From Syncephalis fuscata (lineage: Eukaryota; Zoopagomycota; Zoopagomycetes; Zoopagales; Piptocephalidaceae): 64,000 nucleotides of DNA. Made by a program: the position numbers and the translations under genes. Below are positions 47,502 through 60,913 of the stretch, piece by piece. The notes under the pieces are model-generated. The model was not told the origin of the DNA, ran no database searches, and saw nothing but the letters and a program-made list of their open reading frames with translations. Numbering within the stretch: the stretch's first letter is position 1; each line of letters starts with the position of its first letter. The stretch is taken from positions 1 to 64,000 of the forward strand of contig JAHLTZ010000038.1 of the NCBI GenBank assembly GCA_025786725.1, read 5' to 3'.

Positions 47502-50500
47502 TTATGCGTAGATGGTACGATTTTCTATCATTTTAACGCCTTCATGCTCCAATCGTTCTAGTATTGGCGTGTAGATCTCGCTTAGTGTAGGAGTCAATAC
47601 ACCGCGTGTCTTTAGTCCACCTAAATAATTAGTATAGTAGCAGTTAGTTAGTATAATGAATGGGCTATTATAAAATGTACTTGCCTCGTAAAATAAGTTC
47701 AGTACCCATGGCAGCGGGTAGTCCAACTGTTTTAGCCATGGCAGTTACTTGTCCAAATGTGCCATAATTAGCTAGTGTTGAGGTGTATTTTTCCTAATCG
47801 ATGCTATTAGTACTATTTACACTAGAATAGAATGGCCGGTAGTGTTTACCTTTTGACCATCACGGCGTTCTACATCTAATTCGTGATGAAGTAAAACAAG
47901 ATCGCGTTCACCTGGTGCATAGGCAAGTCGATCGGCCAATATGTTAGAGAATGCATCAATGGGCGATGCGGCTGTTAAACTGAAGCGTGGATTTGATAGT
48001 GCCGATGTCGTTTGAGTGGTAGGCATCAAGTGTAGATAGCGTAGTGCATCCAGCAATACATTAATCTGTTCAGTCGATGCCGATCCATTTAATCGGTCTT
48101 TAATCAACTGAATACGTGATTCATTAGTAAGTGATCGACTATCTTGACCCTTGACGATCATATAATCCAAGAATTGAGTCTAATAATAATGGTAGTAGTA
48201 ATTAGTAGTGAATGTGTATAGTGTTGTTATTTAATTAGTTAATTACCCAGCTATCAAAGTTACTAGATGATCCTGATGAGAATGAGGTTCCTAATAGACC
48301 CAGTTGACTAAACATGGCTAATAATTCACTATATCCCTATAACAGTATTCAATTAATAAAAATGTATATTACTATTAATGTTAATATTAATGCTATGACC
48401 TACCTGGTAACGTAGAGTACCGCGGAACATGGTGTCTAATTGATCAATAGATCCTAGACCATACATATCTGCATAGCCAAGTGAATCACGATTAGCCAAG
48501 CCTTCAAGAGCAAATCCTGGTATCATATTGACTTTAGCAAATCGCTGTTTAAGCAATTCACTGCCTGGAATGGTACGCATCTAGTGTGGAATGTGTTATA
48601 GTACAGTACAAAATAGATACAAACATTTTACCTGGCCATTTAACTTGAATCGGGCCTCGTTAAGTGCAGCCAGCATTACACCGCGTGGTGACCAACTGAA
48701 TTTGTAGGAAAGCGGCACATTGGACAGTTCCGGCGCTGGTAAACCACCACACCACGATGTAAACCCACGAATCTATCATTAAAATATGTATAAGCCATAT
48801 ACTATTCATTAGACAGTATAACTAACCTTGCCACCTTTCGATTTAATCTCTTCAATCATTTTCATAGCCGACATATGGTCAATGCCTGGATCAAGACCAA
48901 TCTCATTTAATATGGTAATACCGGCATCTTGTGCTCTAATTATTAAATTACCATAAAATGGTTATTATTTATGTATTGATACACAATCATCTACTTACTT
49001 TTGATCAAGTTGACGCATTTCTGGCGATACATAACTCGCTGTGATCATATGTACCTTTTTGGCAATACATAACTCGGCAATTTTACTATGCATAAAAGCA
49101 GGTACAAGACTATATATATACATACATACACACATAAATACCATCAGTATTTAAAACTAGTGAATAGCTTGCAGTCTCACCTTACAACAGCATTCATACC
49201 CTCAATAAGCGATGATAGCTGCTGTTTATCAGAGACATCAACTGCTATGGCTGTAGCATTATCATGCTGACTGGCCAGTGATTTGGCATCCGGTAGACTA
49301 TTACTAGCTATAAATATCGCTATAGGTATTAATCAATAAAATATGCTTTTAATAACTACATACCAATAACTAGTTCAAAATCCTTTGATTTAGCCAAATA
49401 ATCAATCAATGGACCGGCCACAAATCCTGAACCAAGAACAAGAATACGCTTGCTTTCCTTACGAATTGTAGATGTTGCATCAGTGCCAGATGATCTAAAA
49501 TAATCCCATTAATTAATTAATAAATAAATAATACATATTATTTTATTGTCCACTTACGAGGCAGATGCTTTGAACAAATGCTGTGTTAAATGTTGATGAC
49601 GTTCACGTAATTTTCCATTCTCACAAATGGTTGCCCGTTCGAATACCGGTAACTTTGAATTGCCTTTAATCTAAATATTGATATTAATTATTATTATTGG
49701 TGTCATCATATCTACTCTATATTTACCAACTCTTTAACCATTGGAAATAGCGCTTGACTAAAGTGTTCACTAGCATCAATAGGCATCTCAGTTGGTAGAT
49801 TCTCTACAGCCAATACTTGTACACCTGGTGCTTCCACACTATAAAAATCATTACTATTAATATTATTATCATTTTGTATATAGTTGTAGCTCACTCGTGA
49901 TGGTCAACACCTTTAACGGCATCAACATAGTAAAAAGGTGCTTCTATATCAGTCATATGCGACATAAACTCTATAGAGCCCTGTAATGAGCAGTAATATT
50001 AGCATTTATAACTACACAATAGTTAACATGCTACTTACATTAACATCGCAGCTTATATCGGCTACACTAATCATACGACTATCACACTCAGGTGAGCGTT
50101 GAATAGCTCTTAATTGCTCATTGGTAAGCAGACGTGGAAAGCCTTTATCCCAATAAACACCATTAACTAGCATTGTAGTATATGGTGCGTACTAGGTTAT
50201 TGTTATAATAGTTAACAATCTATTGAATTAATAAATGGCTATAATACCTTTTGATAAAAGTTTGAAGTGTATTCTTGTGGATGTGTTCGGTAATGTTCTT
50301 GATTATAAGGTGAGCCATCTTTGCCAACCAAATGATCCTCTGACTTGACCACACACCCATACAATTTCCTACGATTTAAATCTTAGACAGTATTAGATGA
50401 TTAACAAGCAATTGATGTCAAATACGTACTTTTTGATTTGACTAATTGAGCCAACTCGGAAGGATCCACAAATTCATGTGGTAATTGACGAAATATTTCT

Positions 50501-51524
50501 TGTGCTCCCTAGTTAATCAGCCAATACACACAGCAATATGATTAACATTATCAATATGCTTAGTATTATTTAAATACTTACTTGAGATACATTGCCAGTA
50601 CCGGTGAATACAAATGTCATAGGATGGAAGAATTCTGGAAGGCCTCCATCGGCTATTTCATTGCCCAATTCTTGAAGTGTAAGACGGGCCGATGCTAGTG
50701 ATCGATATGAATGCGACATGCCAACATGCTAATTAAAAGGTCAATCAGTTGTTGCCATAAGCTAATCTGTTAGCCTACCATAAAGGGTGAATCGTAGCCC
50801 ATGCCAAGTAATTTAAGACCAAGGCCATGTAGACCATCAATCATACCAACGATACCGGCATGACGACCAAATAGCACGGTGCGTTTACCAGCATCGTTTG
50901 TCAATAGCTCATAATCAATAACACGGATATTCTATAGTGTTATATAATTCATTAGACATCACATACATAAATAGCGGTTGATTGGTTCTACCTTATCTAG
51001 GAAAGCTTGCAATTTGGGCATATTATATGGCTGTGCTTTATGAGTATGTGAAAAGATAACATACGTCTTGTTGGGTATCAATTTCTCTACTGGCACTTCT
51101 TTAATACCAAAAATGATATCTGCTTGTGACAGGTCCTCGGTAACAATGGCACCAGCCTATAAAATACGTTTATTTACAAATCCACATTATAATAAATATT
51201 ATATTTCCCACTTGCCTTTTCGTAGCGCCAGTCGCGAAATGTACGATTGGTCGATGGCTGAACATACACTTTAGCACCCAAGTCTTTTACCAGCTTCTCC
51301 ACATGATGTGGTGTCAGAGCAACTCTTCTCTCCCATCGATTTTTATCTTCACGGCGCAAACCAATAGACTTGAACAGTCCCGAGGTGGTCAGCGGGGAGG
51401 GCCGTGTTGTTGATGCTATAGTTCGCACGCTGCCATAGCCGCTCATACGTACGGCGGCACCAGCAGCAGCCATACGCGACTGGTGACGAGTCCAGTGCCG
51501 TGCAGCGCAAGTTTGAACTGACAT
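47502..51524 (-). CDS. Bifunctional lysine-ketoglutarate reductase/saccharopine dehydrogenase, mitochondrial
   Basis: About 17 exons on the minus strand, start ATG 51524, stop 47502-47504. A basic, Ser/Ala-rich presequence ([19 protein letters not shown]) suggests mitochondrial import. The LKR half begins [20 protein letters not shown] and includes [35 protein letters not shown] and [17 protein letters not shown]. The SDH half starts with the Rossmann motif [18 protein letters not shown] and includes [40 protein letters not shown] and the tail [20 protein letters not shown]. Both halves are those of AASS, which turns lysine and 2-oxoglutarate into saccharopine, then aminoadipate semialdehyde and glutamate. 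Most yeasts and filamentous Dikarya have the two activities as separate proteins (Lys1, Lys9). I saw no frame break in the exons read. Confidence 0.9.
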
Positions 51525-52453
51525 TTTACAGTAATGAATGGAAAAAAGAAATAACACGCATAGACAACGCGTTTAAAAGAAAACAAGAACAATAGCTGTA
51601 GTAGCAGCAGAAGCAACAATGGTCGTAGTCGTGGCTGCAAGAATAGGAAAGAAAGACGAAGAAGCAGCGGCGGTAGTACTGCAAGATACTATTTAGAAGC
51701 TTTACAGACAGAAAAGATTATGTGCAACCATGCGGTGTTTATATACGGCGCCTCTGTCTTCTCCTTCATCACACTAACTACTGCTGAATATGACGATGCC
51801 AGTCGCGATGTCGTCAGTGCCTCGTCTTTTGTCCTTACATTTCTCTCCACCCGTGTTCATATTAGGTGGTCATCGTGGGAAGAATTCGGTCAAAGGATAA
51901 TAGGTGAGTTTTTCGCCTTATTCTTTCCTAATATGTCCACTAAAAATGTGGGCCTGTTTTGCTGACGTGCAATTGGATTGGTGCTGAAGTCTTGTATATA
52001 TATATTTATACGGGTCATGATTTTTGGTTTAGTAATCCATTTACCGTTGTAAACCATTTAATGGTTCATATAGACTATTTATTTAACAGTTGTTATTTAA
52101 ATAAAAAAGTGCGTGATTTAATTAATTACTAGATTACTATAAACTGCACAAACAATACACTAGCATTTTAGTCATTATAAATTGAGCAATTCAATTACTA
52201 TTTTGCTGTTATTTTGTACACATCGGAGTCCCGAATAAACTTGTTTTAATTGCATTCGACATGCGCTATTCAGTATAAATCAATATCATTGGGCCAAACA
52301 AGCTGCCATTAAAGCATTATATAGCTGGTCTTAATAGTAAAAAACTAACTCTGAGTCACATCTGGATTTCAATAGATTATCAATTTTTATTTTTTATATA
52401 AAGACAGGCCACTAACGAAGCAGTGTACTATAACTTATCGCACAATCAACAAA
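51525..52453. other. Divergent promoter region, LKR/SDH and BAHD genes
   Basis: A head-to-head intergenic region of about 0.9 kb. An 81-codon plus-strand frame at 51720-51965 has no recognisable feature. Nothing else is seen. Confidence 0.5.
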
Positions 52454-53772
52454 ATGAGCCGCCATCTACCTGTACAGCTGATTAAACCCGATACATCTTT
52501 GCCGGAACAAGCCATTAGGCTAAACGATGTTGATTTATTCCAGCCATCCGTCCATATTAAGCCAACGTTTCTTTACCGTAATCATGACCATTCTGCTACG
52601 TTTATGAAACAGATGACCTGATTAAAGGATTACGGCTAACGTTAAATCAGTTTTCCATTTACTATGGACGATTAGGCAAAACCGAGGATAATCGTATAGA
52701 AATTCGGCCATCTGATGAAGGAATACGTCTGTACGAAACACACATTACGACCGACTTTGATAAATTGGGGCCGCATTGGCGCTACGCTGATATACCATTG
52801 GACTTTGACACTGAACCATTGGCAGCTGAACGTGGGGATCCGCTTTGTGTGGTAAAGATCACACGATTTGCTAATAATAGCGGTGTGGCAATTGCCACTC
52901 TACAGCATCATTTGATAGTCGATATTGCTAGCGCTAATCAATTTGTTCGCGTTTGGGCGGACTATGTGCGTGGCGACTCACCGCCCACATTTGAATCGAA
53001 CCGTTCCTTGCTAAAGAGTCGCCTGACTAATACAGGCGCCCTATCTTTTCCTACCGGTCTTAGCATTACGTCATTACTAAAACCTCAAAAAACGGCTATT
53101 CTTTATGCTACTGCAGATAATCTAGCCAAATTAAAAGCTGATGTGCAAGCCGATATACCCACCGATCAAAAAGACTCGGTGCCATGGATATCTACACTTG
53201 ATGCATTAAATGCTCTTTTGATAAGAGCACAGCTGCGTGTGGAAAGTAGCAGCGACATTCGAGTCCTTACTATTCCACTGAATTTAAGATCTCGTCTACC
53301 AGATAAAATACCACTTAATTATTTCGGTAATGCTACACTGCCTATTATGATGAAGATTACGGTTAAAGATATTCTTTCACAGTCTATTGGTTATTTAGCA
53401 GCCATGATTCGACGTGAAATCAACAAAATCGATGAAAATTATATTGATGAGCTACTTGTTAAGGCGGCCAACTTGCATACTGAATGGCCAACGCTAGATT
53501 TTATACTTAAAAGGTTCTGTGAACTAGATCTCTGCCTGACCGATTGGTCCAAATCTGATTTGTATTCTGCAGACTTTGGACATGGAAAACCAATTCGTTT
53601 TCGTTGTGCTGGCGCTATATATGGACCGCCTGTTTGCAATATAGGTGTTCCACCTAGCGATACAAGCTCGACAATCGATGGAACCGAGTTGTATGCCAGT
53701 GTACCAGCCGATTCTTTTGAATTGTTTGCACAAGATGAAGAACTATGCAAATATTTAACATTACATGGCTGA
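52454..53772 (+). CDS. BAHD-family acyl-CoA-dependent acyltransferase
   Basis: About 439 aa without introns, the usual size of BAHD enzymes. The catalytic HHxxxD is present in LQHHLIVDIAS, and the C-terminal structural motif appears as SADFGHGKPIRF, where plants usually have DFGWG. The N-terminus (VQLIKPDTSLPEQAIRLNDV) and the KGLRLTLNQFSIYYGRLGK segment fit the hydroxycinnamoyl transferase/trichothecene acetyltransferase branch. The frame needs one more T at about 52601 (CG TTT AT), otherwise it stops at 52618-52620. The role would be transfer of an acyl group from CoA to an alcohol or amine; the substrate is unknown. It is divergent from LKR/SDH and convergent with the aminoadipate reductase gene. 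Confidence 0.82.
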
Positions 53773-54209
53773 TATAATCAATTATCTAATTAATTTAATT
53801 AGCCAATCCATAAATTAAATAAAAGCTATTATAGACGTTTAATGTAAGTAAAGGATTAATTAATCCTAAAATGCTTATAGCGTAATTATTTTCATCTTTA
53901 ATTATGTTATATATTCACGTTAATATACTTTTTAACAAAGCTTGCACTAGAAACATACTTAAATTATACAAATAATACAACATTTTCTTTATCATTAATA
54001 CAAAAAAGTGCTACATAATATAATGCTGGATTATTAATACGGTCTATATAGATACTAATAATATATATATATTTTCCAATTCTATTACACCACTAAATAA
54101 ACACTATTAGTATAACCAAAACTATTAGATAAATACAATAATTTGTATTGTAAAAACAAGAATGATAATCAAATAGGTTGCATATTCAAAAAAAGCTTAT
54201 TCTATTCTT
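53773..54209. other. Convergent intergenic region
   Basis: AT-rich 3' flanks of the BAHD and aminoadipate reductase genes. No gene seen. Confidence 0.5.
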
Positions 54210-57200
54210 CTAGTTATTGCCACTCGTGCGACCTACTAGCGTCACTTGAGCAGTGAGTGTAGGTAACGCTTCTCTTGCGTCGGCCGCTTCTCCAGCTGCA
54301 AGAGGAGGTGGCGAGGGAAGAAAGCCTACTTTAACTAAGAATGCAAAATAAAGACCCAATAGTGCTTCCATGTTAGGACAAGTAATGTCGGTATCCTCTA
54401 GAATACGCTTCGTATTTCTAGTATCTAGTTCGGGTGCCTTGGTCGATGTAGGTAAATCGTCAAGTACAAAATGCAGTAATGGATAGAGCGCATTATCTGC
54501 TGCACTTAGCGTAAAGTCCATCAACTGTTTACGCCATACGACATACTCGACGGCATCTACTTTATAGCCAAATCGGGGCAATGCCTGGAACAAATCACTA
54601 AACCGGAATCTATTGTAAACACCAATTAATAAATAATCCTATATATATAATACTATTTACCGTTGGGTGTTGAATATGTGGTAAACACCTCTATCGATAC
54701 CTTGTGATTTACACGCCACTTCAACTGTAATATTGGCCACATAGTCAACTGAGCACATGTTAACCACATTAGACATAATAGGCACTTGGCCCAGTTGCAA
54801 ACAGCCTTTAACCAAGCGCCAAATGAAATCATCGGCATTGGTTACGCCTGTATGTGATTCACCCAAAATATAGCCTGGACGAATAATAGTGGCGGGCAAT
54901 CCACGTCGACGTGCTTCCATAATTAACTTTTCTGCTACCCATTTAGATTGACCTATATAGCCACAAACAGTTATTATTCAGCCCAACAATAATAATAACA
55001 ATATTAAATACTTACCGTAACCGCTATGTAGACCTGTACGACTACCTTCTAGTGTATCTTCTTCTAGTACACCACCATCTTCATTGCCTATGCGTAGTTC
55101 ACCTTCGTGTACATAATGAGCTGTATCGAGTACTGATGTAGATGACACAAAGTGGAATGGTTTAATTCGGTGTTCCGAGGCTAGCTTCAACGCTTCTAGT
55201 GTACCCAATACATTTGGAGTACGTAATTTCTGATATGGGTACACCCAATGTACCTATTATTTACAATATAAGTTTACAACATTAATAATCGTAATATTAC
55301 TTACCAAAGCACCGTTATGAATAATAACATCAACTGATTCAGTTAATTGACGCCATTCTGCATCGGCTACACCAAGATGTGGTTGGGCCAGATCACCAGG
55401 AACAGCAATAATGCGGCATCACTGGCCCATTGTTCTTGCCATACTAGGTGGGCTTCACAGTTCTTGCGTATACGTTCCATGGCTGATACGGCATCACTAC
55501 CACGCACTAAACAGTAAACACGACTTGTCGGCATCCTATTAAGTAAACGAGCAAGCAAGAAAGCACCCAAAAAGCCCGTCACACCCGTGAGGAAGAAAGT
55601 AGGCTGCTTCTCTCCCTCCACGTTATCTAATGGGAACTGCTCGAGTGGTGGATATGTATCGGCCAATTCATCAACAAGTATTTGTAGGTCAGCTGCATAA
55701 TCCACGGTGACACCATCAATGGCTGTGGGTGCAGTAGATGGCTGTTCTTCGGTAATCGTTGCACTTGTACCAGCAATATCCGTAGAGGCAAAACCAAAAT
55801 CACCATCTCTAATACGATCAATCTCCTTACTCATACCACGAATTGTTGGTTCTCTAAAAACAAGACCCAATGGAATGTCTACACAACATTCTTTACGTAC
55901 TTCAAATATCATTCGAGTGGCTAAAATCGAGTGACCACCCAAATCAAAGAAGTTATCTGTAACTGATACCATAGGCTGATTCAAACAACGGGCCCAAATA
56001 TCGTGCACTGCTTGTTCAGTGGGTGATAAACGCTGCTTTCTATGTTTACCACCACGACGTCCAGTCAATCGAGCAGTATCTGGGAAGGGAAGCGCTGGTT
56101 TATCCACCTTGCCATTAGGTGTAAGTGGCATTTTAGCCATTGGCACAAATACTAGTAAATCATTAATACTGTTGTTATTACTATTGATACTGTTACTTAC
56201 AGCTGGGTACACTGTAACTTGGTAGTTTTGTCTTCAGATAATCACGAATATTACGAATTAATCGATGATAATTGCGCTCATTACCCGGTAAAGATGCTTC
56301 ATCCATACTACTCATACCACTTTCGGTAGCATCACCTTGTTCAGAAGGATCATCTTCAGGGAGTAATGGCACAAAATAGGCCACCAACGTTTGTTCTTCG
56401 TTCTTGTCACGACGAACGAGTGTTACATTTTCACGTACACGTGGATGTTGCGATAAATGTGTATCAATTTCTCCCAATTCAATACGAAACCACGAATCTT
56501 TACTTGATCATCAGCCCGACCCGTACATTCGACTAATAACAACCAGTCAAGTAACTATAAGTGCCAATTACTAATAAAACAGTTTATACTTACCATTACC
56601 GTCAGGTCGATAACGACCCAAATCACCTGTACGGTACATACGATCACGTAATCCTTTGTAGAACTCATTCGGTGCTGGCGCTGCATCTGCACTATTCGAC
56701 ACAGTGTGATCAACAAGCCAGTTGGTCAAAAACTTTTCTTGTGTCACTTCTTCTAGTCGCAAGTAGCCTTCAGACAAGCCGCTGCTTCTTACGTAAATCT
56801 CGCCCACTTCACCGACCGCACAGGTTTGACGACTCGTTCGATTAACAACCAGTAGCTGGACGTCATTCATACCACGACCCGCTGGAATAACTTCTTTACA
56901 CGCGGTAAGAAAGAGTGAATCATTAGAAAGAGCCGGAATAGTGAAGTACGAAACAGCACGCTGTGTCTCTGTCGTGCCATACATATTAACAATACGGCAA
57001 TTCTGTGCTAAATGCTGTAAACGATGACAATCACGCTTGGTAAGGATATCGCCTACAAAAAAGGCTGCCTTCAATGATGGAATAGCCGTGGTAGCATTGG
57101 CTGATAGCAATTGACCCATAGCCGGTGTCAAATGGGTTACAGTCACTGATTGATCAGCCATCCATTGGGAGAGTCGACCCGGTGTGCCAATATCATCTGC

Positions 57201-58979
57201 AGTGGGCACATGTAATTCAGCACCAAAGAATAAAGGTGTAAAAATATCACGTTGAATTGGATCATGAGCAATGCCCGATAACATTGTAAATCGATCCAAT
57301 TCACTTAGACCGAATTCAGTAGACATCCATGGATAAAAGTGGGTCAATGAAAAGTGACGACCACGTACACCTATTAATTAAATAGTAATTAATAATTAGT
57401 AATTAATTAACTAAAAACTATTAACAACTTACCTTTAGGAATACCTGTACTGCCACTAGTAAATGATAGCGTACCAATAGAGTCGATGCCTACAGGTCGC
57501 ATAGCTGAATTATCGTCGCCAGTAGTGCCTTCTAGGCAATCTGCGGTATTGTCATCTAGTTGGCCACCTAGTAGTACACCATCATCTAGTAATTGAAGGG
57601 CCGGTACTTCACAATGTAGTGATAACTCTTTGTTAATATAGGCTTGTACTTCAGGATCGATCTTTCCTGCCCGTTGCAGCATAATTACTGCTCGTGGCTG
57701 TGCAACCGATAAATAGATGTTTTGACGTGCCGGTGGATAGGCTGGGTCTATAATTTATATAATTAATTAATTGATTGATTGATTGATTAATTAGCTCATG
57801 AATTACCGATAACACTGAAGGTGGCACCGGCCATTAATACACCCATAATGGCTACTACTAGATCTACACCACGATAAGCATAGATCACCACGACATCTTC
57901 ACGTTCTACACCACTGCGGATTAAATGCTCGCAAACTTGTAATGCAGCTCGGCGTATTTGTGTATATGTAAATACTCGCATATCAGATGATTGGTCTTCG
58001 TGGCTCTTTTCGACACCGAAAGCAACAGCACTGTCATCCTCTTTATGCTCTATCACACACGGTCTATTTGGATGGGCACATGCATTATCAATGAACTTTT
58101 GCGTAATAGAGCCGGGCCAGGTACGCCAATGTAGATCGGTTGTTGGATTGGGCACTGCCTCATTGCAAAGATCGGTGACCAAATTGATATAGCCAATACG
58201 TTCACCTGAACCGTGTTCAACGACCTGAATAAGTTGAGCAATTAAATGCTCAATACGCTTCTTTGAAAATAGTACTTGATTATAGGCCAGTTGCACCTCC
58301 ACTTGTGGCCATAGCTGATGTGTACTCGATGGACGTGTATGTATAATAATCGTTAGATCAGTCATTGTTGTTTGAGCCAGTGTGTCTGGATTGGTGTCCG
58401 TACGGTCAAAGAACCGTACTTTGAATGGTGGTGTTGGTGAAGTGGCACCTGTTTTCTTATGATCGCGTTTCCAAAGACCATCAAGTAATAGAGGAAATGG
58501 TATTTCATCTCCTGCTGCCTCTTCTTCTACCTGTAGTATGTGTATTGTATTAGTATTTACTTAATAATAACAATAGTTAATAAATATACCTTTTGCACTT
58601 TACGAATAACATCTTCTAGTGTGTCTTCATCAGTTAAACCAACACGAAGCACTAGAGGATTAGCAGCAGCTGATGAACTGCCAATAACAATATCTTCATC
58701 GCCAGTATAGCGGTGTAGCAGTACAACAAATGCCGCTAACAGCACCGTAAATGGCGAAGGCGGCATAGCTTCTTCGGTGGCTGCTGTTGCATTCAGTGAC
58801 AGTCGAAGGAGTGCTAGACCGGTTTCTTTGCGTAATGGTACCGATTGCACTGCTTCTACAACTTTAAACGGTGTGGGTCGTGGATAGTCGGTGGGTAGCT
58901 GTAGTTCAGATAGCCCGGATAGACGAGTGAGCCAGCGCTGAAGTAGCTCGCCATTATCCAATACGTTACTAGGCGACAT
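54210..58979 (-). CDS. LYS2: L-2-aminoadipate reductase (alpha-aminoadipate reductase)
   Basis: About 1,400 aa on the minus strand in about nine exons; the first in-frame ATG is at 58979 ([17 protein letters not shown]). Domain order is that of Lys2: an N-terminal condensation-like part ([17 protein letters not shown]); an adenylation domain with [40 protein letters not shown] and [15 protein letters not shown]; a carrier domain with the phosphopantetheine site [16 protein letters not shown]; and a reductase with [30 protein letters not shown] and [14 protein letters not shown]. It activates and reduces aminoadipate to its semialdehyde in fungal lysine synthesis. The frame is one base short near 56486 (in GFR-IELGE) and near 55410. 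It lies on the same strand as LKR/SDH, with the BAHD gene between. Confidence 0.93.
57770..57789. repeat. GATT tetramer tract in an intron of the aminoadipate reductase gene
   Basis: About five GATT units in tandem within the intron between the adenylation-domain exons. Confidence 0.8.
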
Positions 58980-59407
58980 AGTGGCGCAAACTATATATTC
59001 GGTCAATTGGCGGACAAACTATCTATCTATAAGGTGCAAGCAAATAGAGAATGCAACAGAAATACAGTGGTATGCGTCCACGTCAATAGCAATAAGTAAG
59101 GTAGATAGATAGAAAACCGATAGTTTTACCGTGTAAATAGAACGCCGTATTTATGGGCAAAAACGAGTAGCAAAATAAACCAGTACCGACACTAATAAAA
59201 CTATCACAAAAAAGATCTCGTCTTATTATTGATCAATCAATTCCCAAACATAGTCAATTGCAGTATCAGTTGATAGTAGATCGAGATGATCTATTGCGTA
59301 AAGTTAACTGGATCAATATGAATTGAATCAGTGCAGATTATAGATGATACGGCACAGATCGGCTTGCTTTCTTTTCTTTTTATTATTGTTGATAATTTTA
59401 CATAACA
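58980..59407. other. Divergent promoter region, aminoadipate reductase and EF-Ts
   Basis: About 430 bp shared by the two head-to-head genes. No gene and no clear TATA box is seen. Confidence 0.5.
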
Positions 59408-60543
59408 ATGTTGTTGACTATTCAGCCATACCGTGTTGTTTCACGTGTTGCCACCAGCACATTGACGGTGAGAAGAGCATTGGCCACTGCTGCGGCAACA
59501 ACAGCAGCAGCCAGTAAGCCTAGTCTTGCCTCTATGGTAAAGCGTTTACGACAAGATACACAGGCACCGATGACACGGGCCCGTGCAGCAGCAGAGAAAT
59601 TCCCAAACGATTATGATTCGGCACTTAACTGGCTACAAGAGGAGCTTGGACGTGTGGGCCGCGAGAAGGCTTCCAAGCTAGCTGAACGAGTAACCAGTGA
59701 AGGTTTAGTGGCAGTACTTGCCGGTCCAGGTGCCCGCGGTGTTTTAGTTGAAGTAAATAATCCAAATTACAAACCAAAAATAATATCAATGCTAATTATC
59801 ATAATATTTGTAATTTATAATTTATAATTTATTTAGATGGCTTGTGAAACTGATTTTGTAGCCAAAAATTCCGTATTCCGTAAACTTGCTGATCAAGCAG
59901 CGATTACAGCTATGTTGGCTGGTGATTTTCCATCTAATGCAACACCATGCTCGGTAAATAAATTGGCCAAAAGTATTCCAGAATCAGCACTGTTGGGGCA
60001 CCATTACTAGAACTACCAGAAAATGCACCCTCTATCGATCCAACGATGGCTCCAAAAACCGTTAATGAAGGTATTCTAGATGCCATATCAAAATTGGGTG
60101 AAAAGATAGCATTACGTCGTGCAGTTATTATGGATGGTGAAGCCGTAGACTCACCACAAATAATGCGTCGTGTTGTTGGATATGCCCATGGTGGCAGTGA
60201 TGCGGCTGCTGGTCGTATAGCATCGCTTGTATTGGTGGAAGCTGAAGCAACTGAAGCTAACACATCAGTCATTACTGCACCTGGGTTCGGTACGGCATTG
60301 ACGCTTCTAGGTCGTGATCTAGCTCGTCAAGTAGTAGGATTTGCACCAACGATGATTGATGTACCAGCAAATGAGACGAGTGAAGAGGCAGCCGGTACCG
60401 CTCTACTCCGACAGCCATCGCTGCGTGGTAATGGCACTGTAGCTGAAATGCTAACTCACTTTGCTCGTGAACAAAACGTCGAAGCCATTCGTGTAGTCGA
60501 TTTTGTTCGTTATGAAGCAGGAAGTGAAATCAAAAATGAATAA
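59408..60543 (+). CDS. TSF1: Mitochondrial translation elongation factor Ts
   Basis: Two clear exons, the first 59408-59751, the second starting at 59838. An Arg/Ser/Ala-rich presequence (YRVVSRVATSTLTVRRALAT) points to mitochondria. The EF-Ts N-terminal part is visible as KFPNDYDSALNWLQEELG and REKASKLAERVTSEGLVAVL; the core signature follows the intron as ACETDFVAKNSVFRKLADQA. The C-terminal ALRRAVIMDGEAVD-like segment (IALRRAVIMDGEA) and VVDFVRYEAGSEI are typical. EF-Ts recycles EF-Tu GDP to GTP in organellar translation. The frame is one base short near 59988 (AATCAGCACTG). An in-frame intron there is unlikely because the candidate would be only 28 nt. Confidence 0.9.
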
Positions 60544-60913
60544 AATTATTAATTAGACACAGTACACTTAACATATTAGTAACTCTATAGTGTTACTATT
60601 ATTCAAATAGAATGATTAGATAGTTCGAGAAAGTGTTCCATTCTTTATGCAATAAAATATGGATTTCCATGTTCAATTGGCTGTATAGTCATAGGTAGTT
60701 GACTATAATAAAAAGCAAATGCAGTAATTGACATTAAAAGAAATCCATGGAATGGTTATTGGAATAGAAAAACAAGAATCAGATACACAATAAGAAACGT
60801 GTCCATCATTTACGACAGATACACATTATGCGCTATACGCTATACGTTTAGACTAATAAAACTGTGCCCAGTAGTCATTTGGCTAATTTGACTGCCGCAG
60901 CATTACTACAAAT
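60544..60913. other. Convergent intergenic region
   Basis: 3' flanks of the EF-Ts and copper transporter genes. No gene seen. Confidence 0.5.

Noticed and set aside
59959-59986. A 28-nt intron to explain the EF-Ts frame break
   Set aside because: It is far below the 45-90 nt intron range here; a missing base explains the break better.
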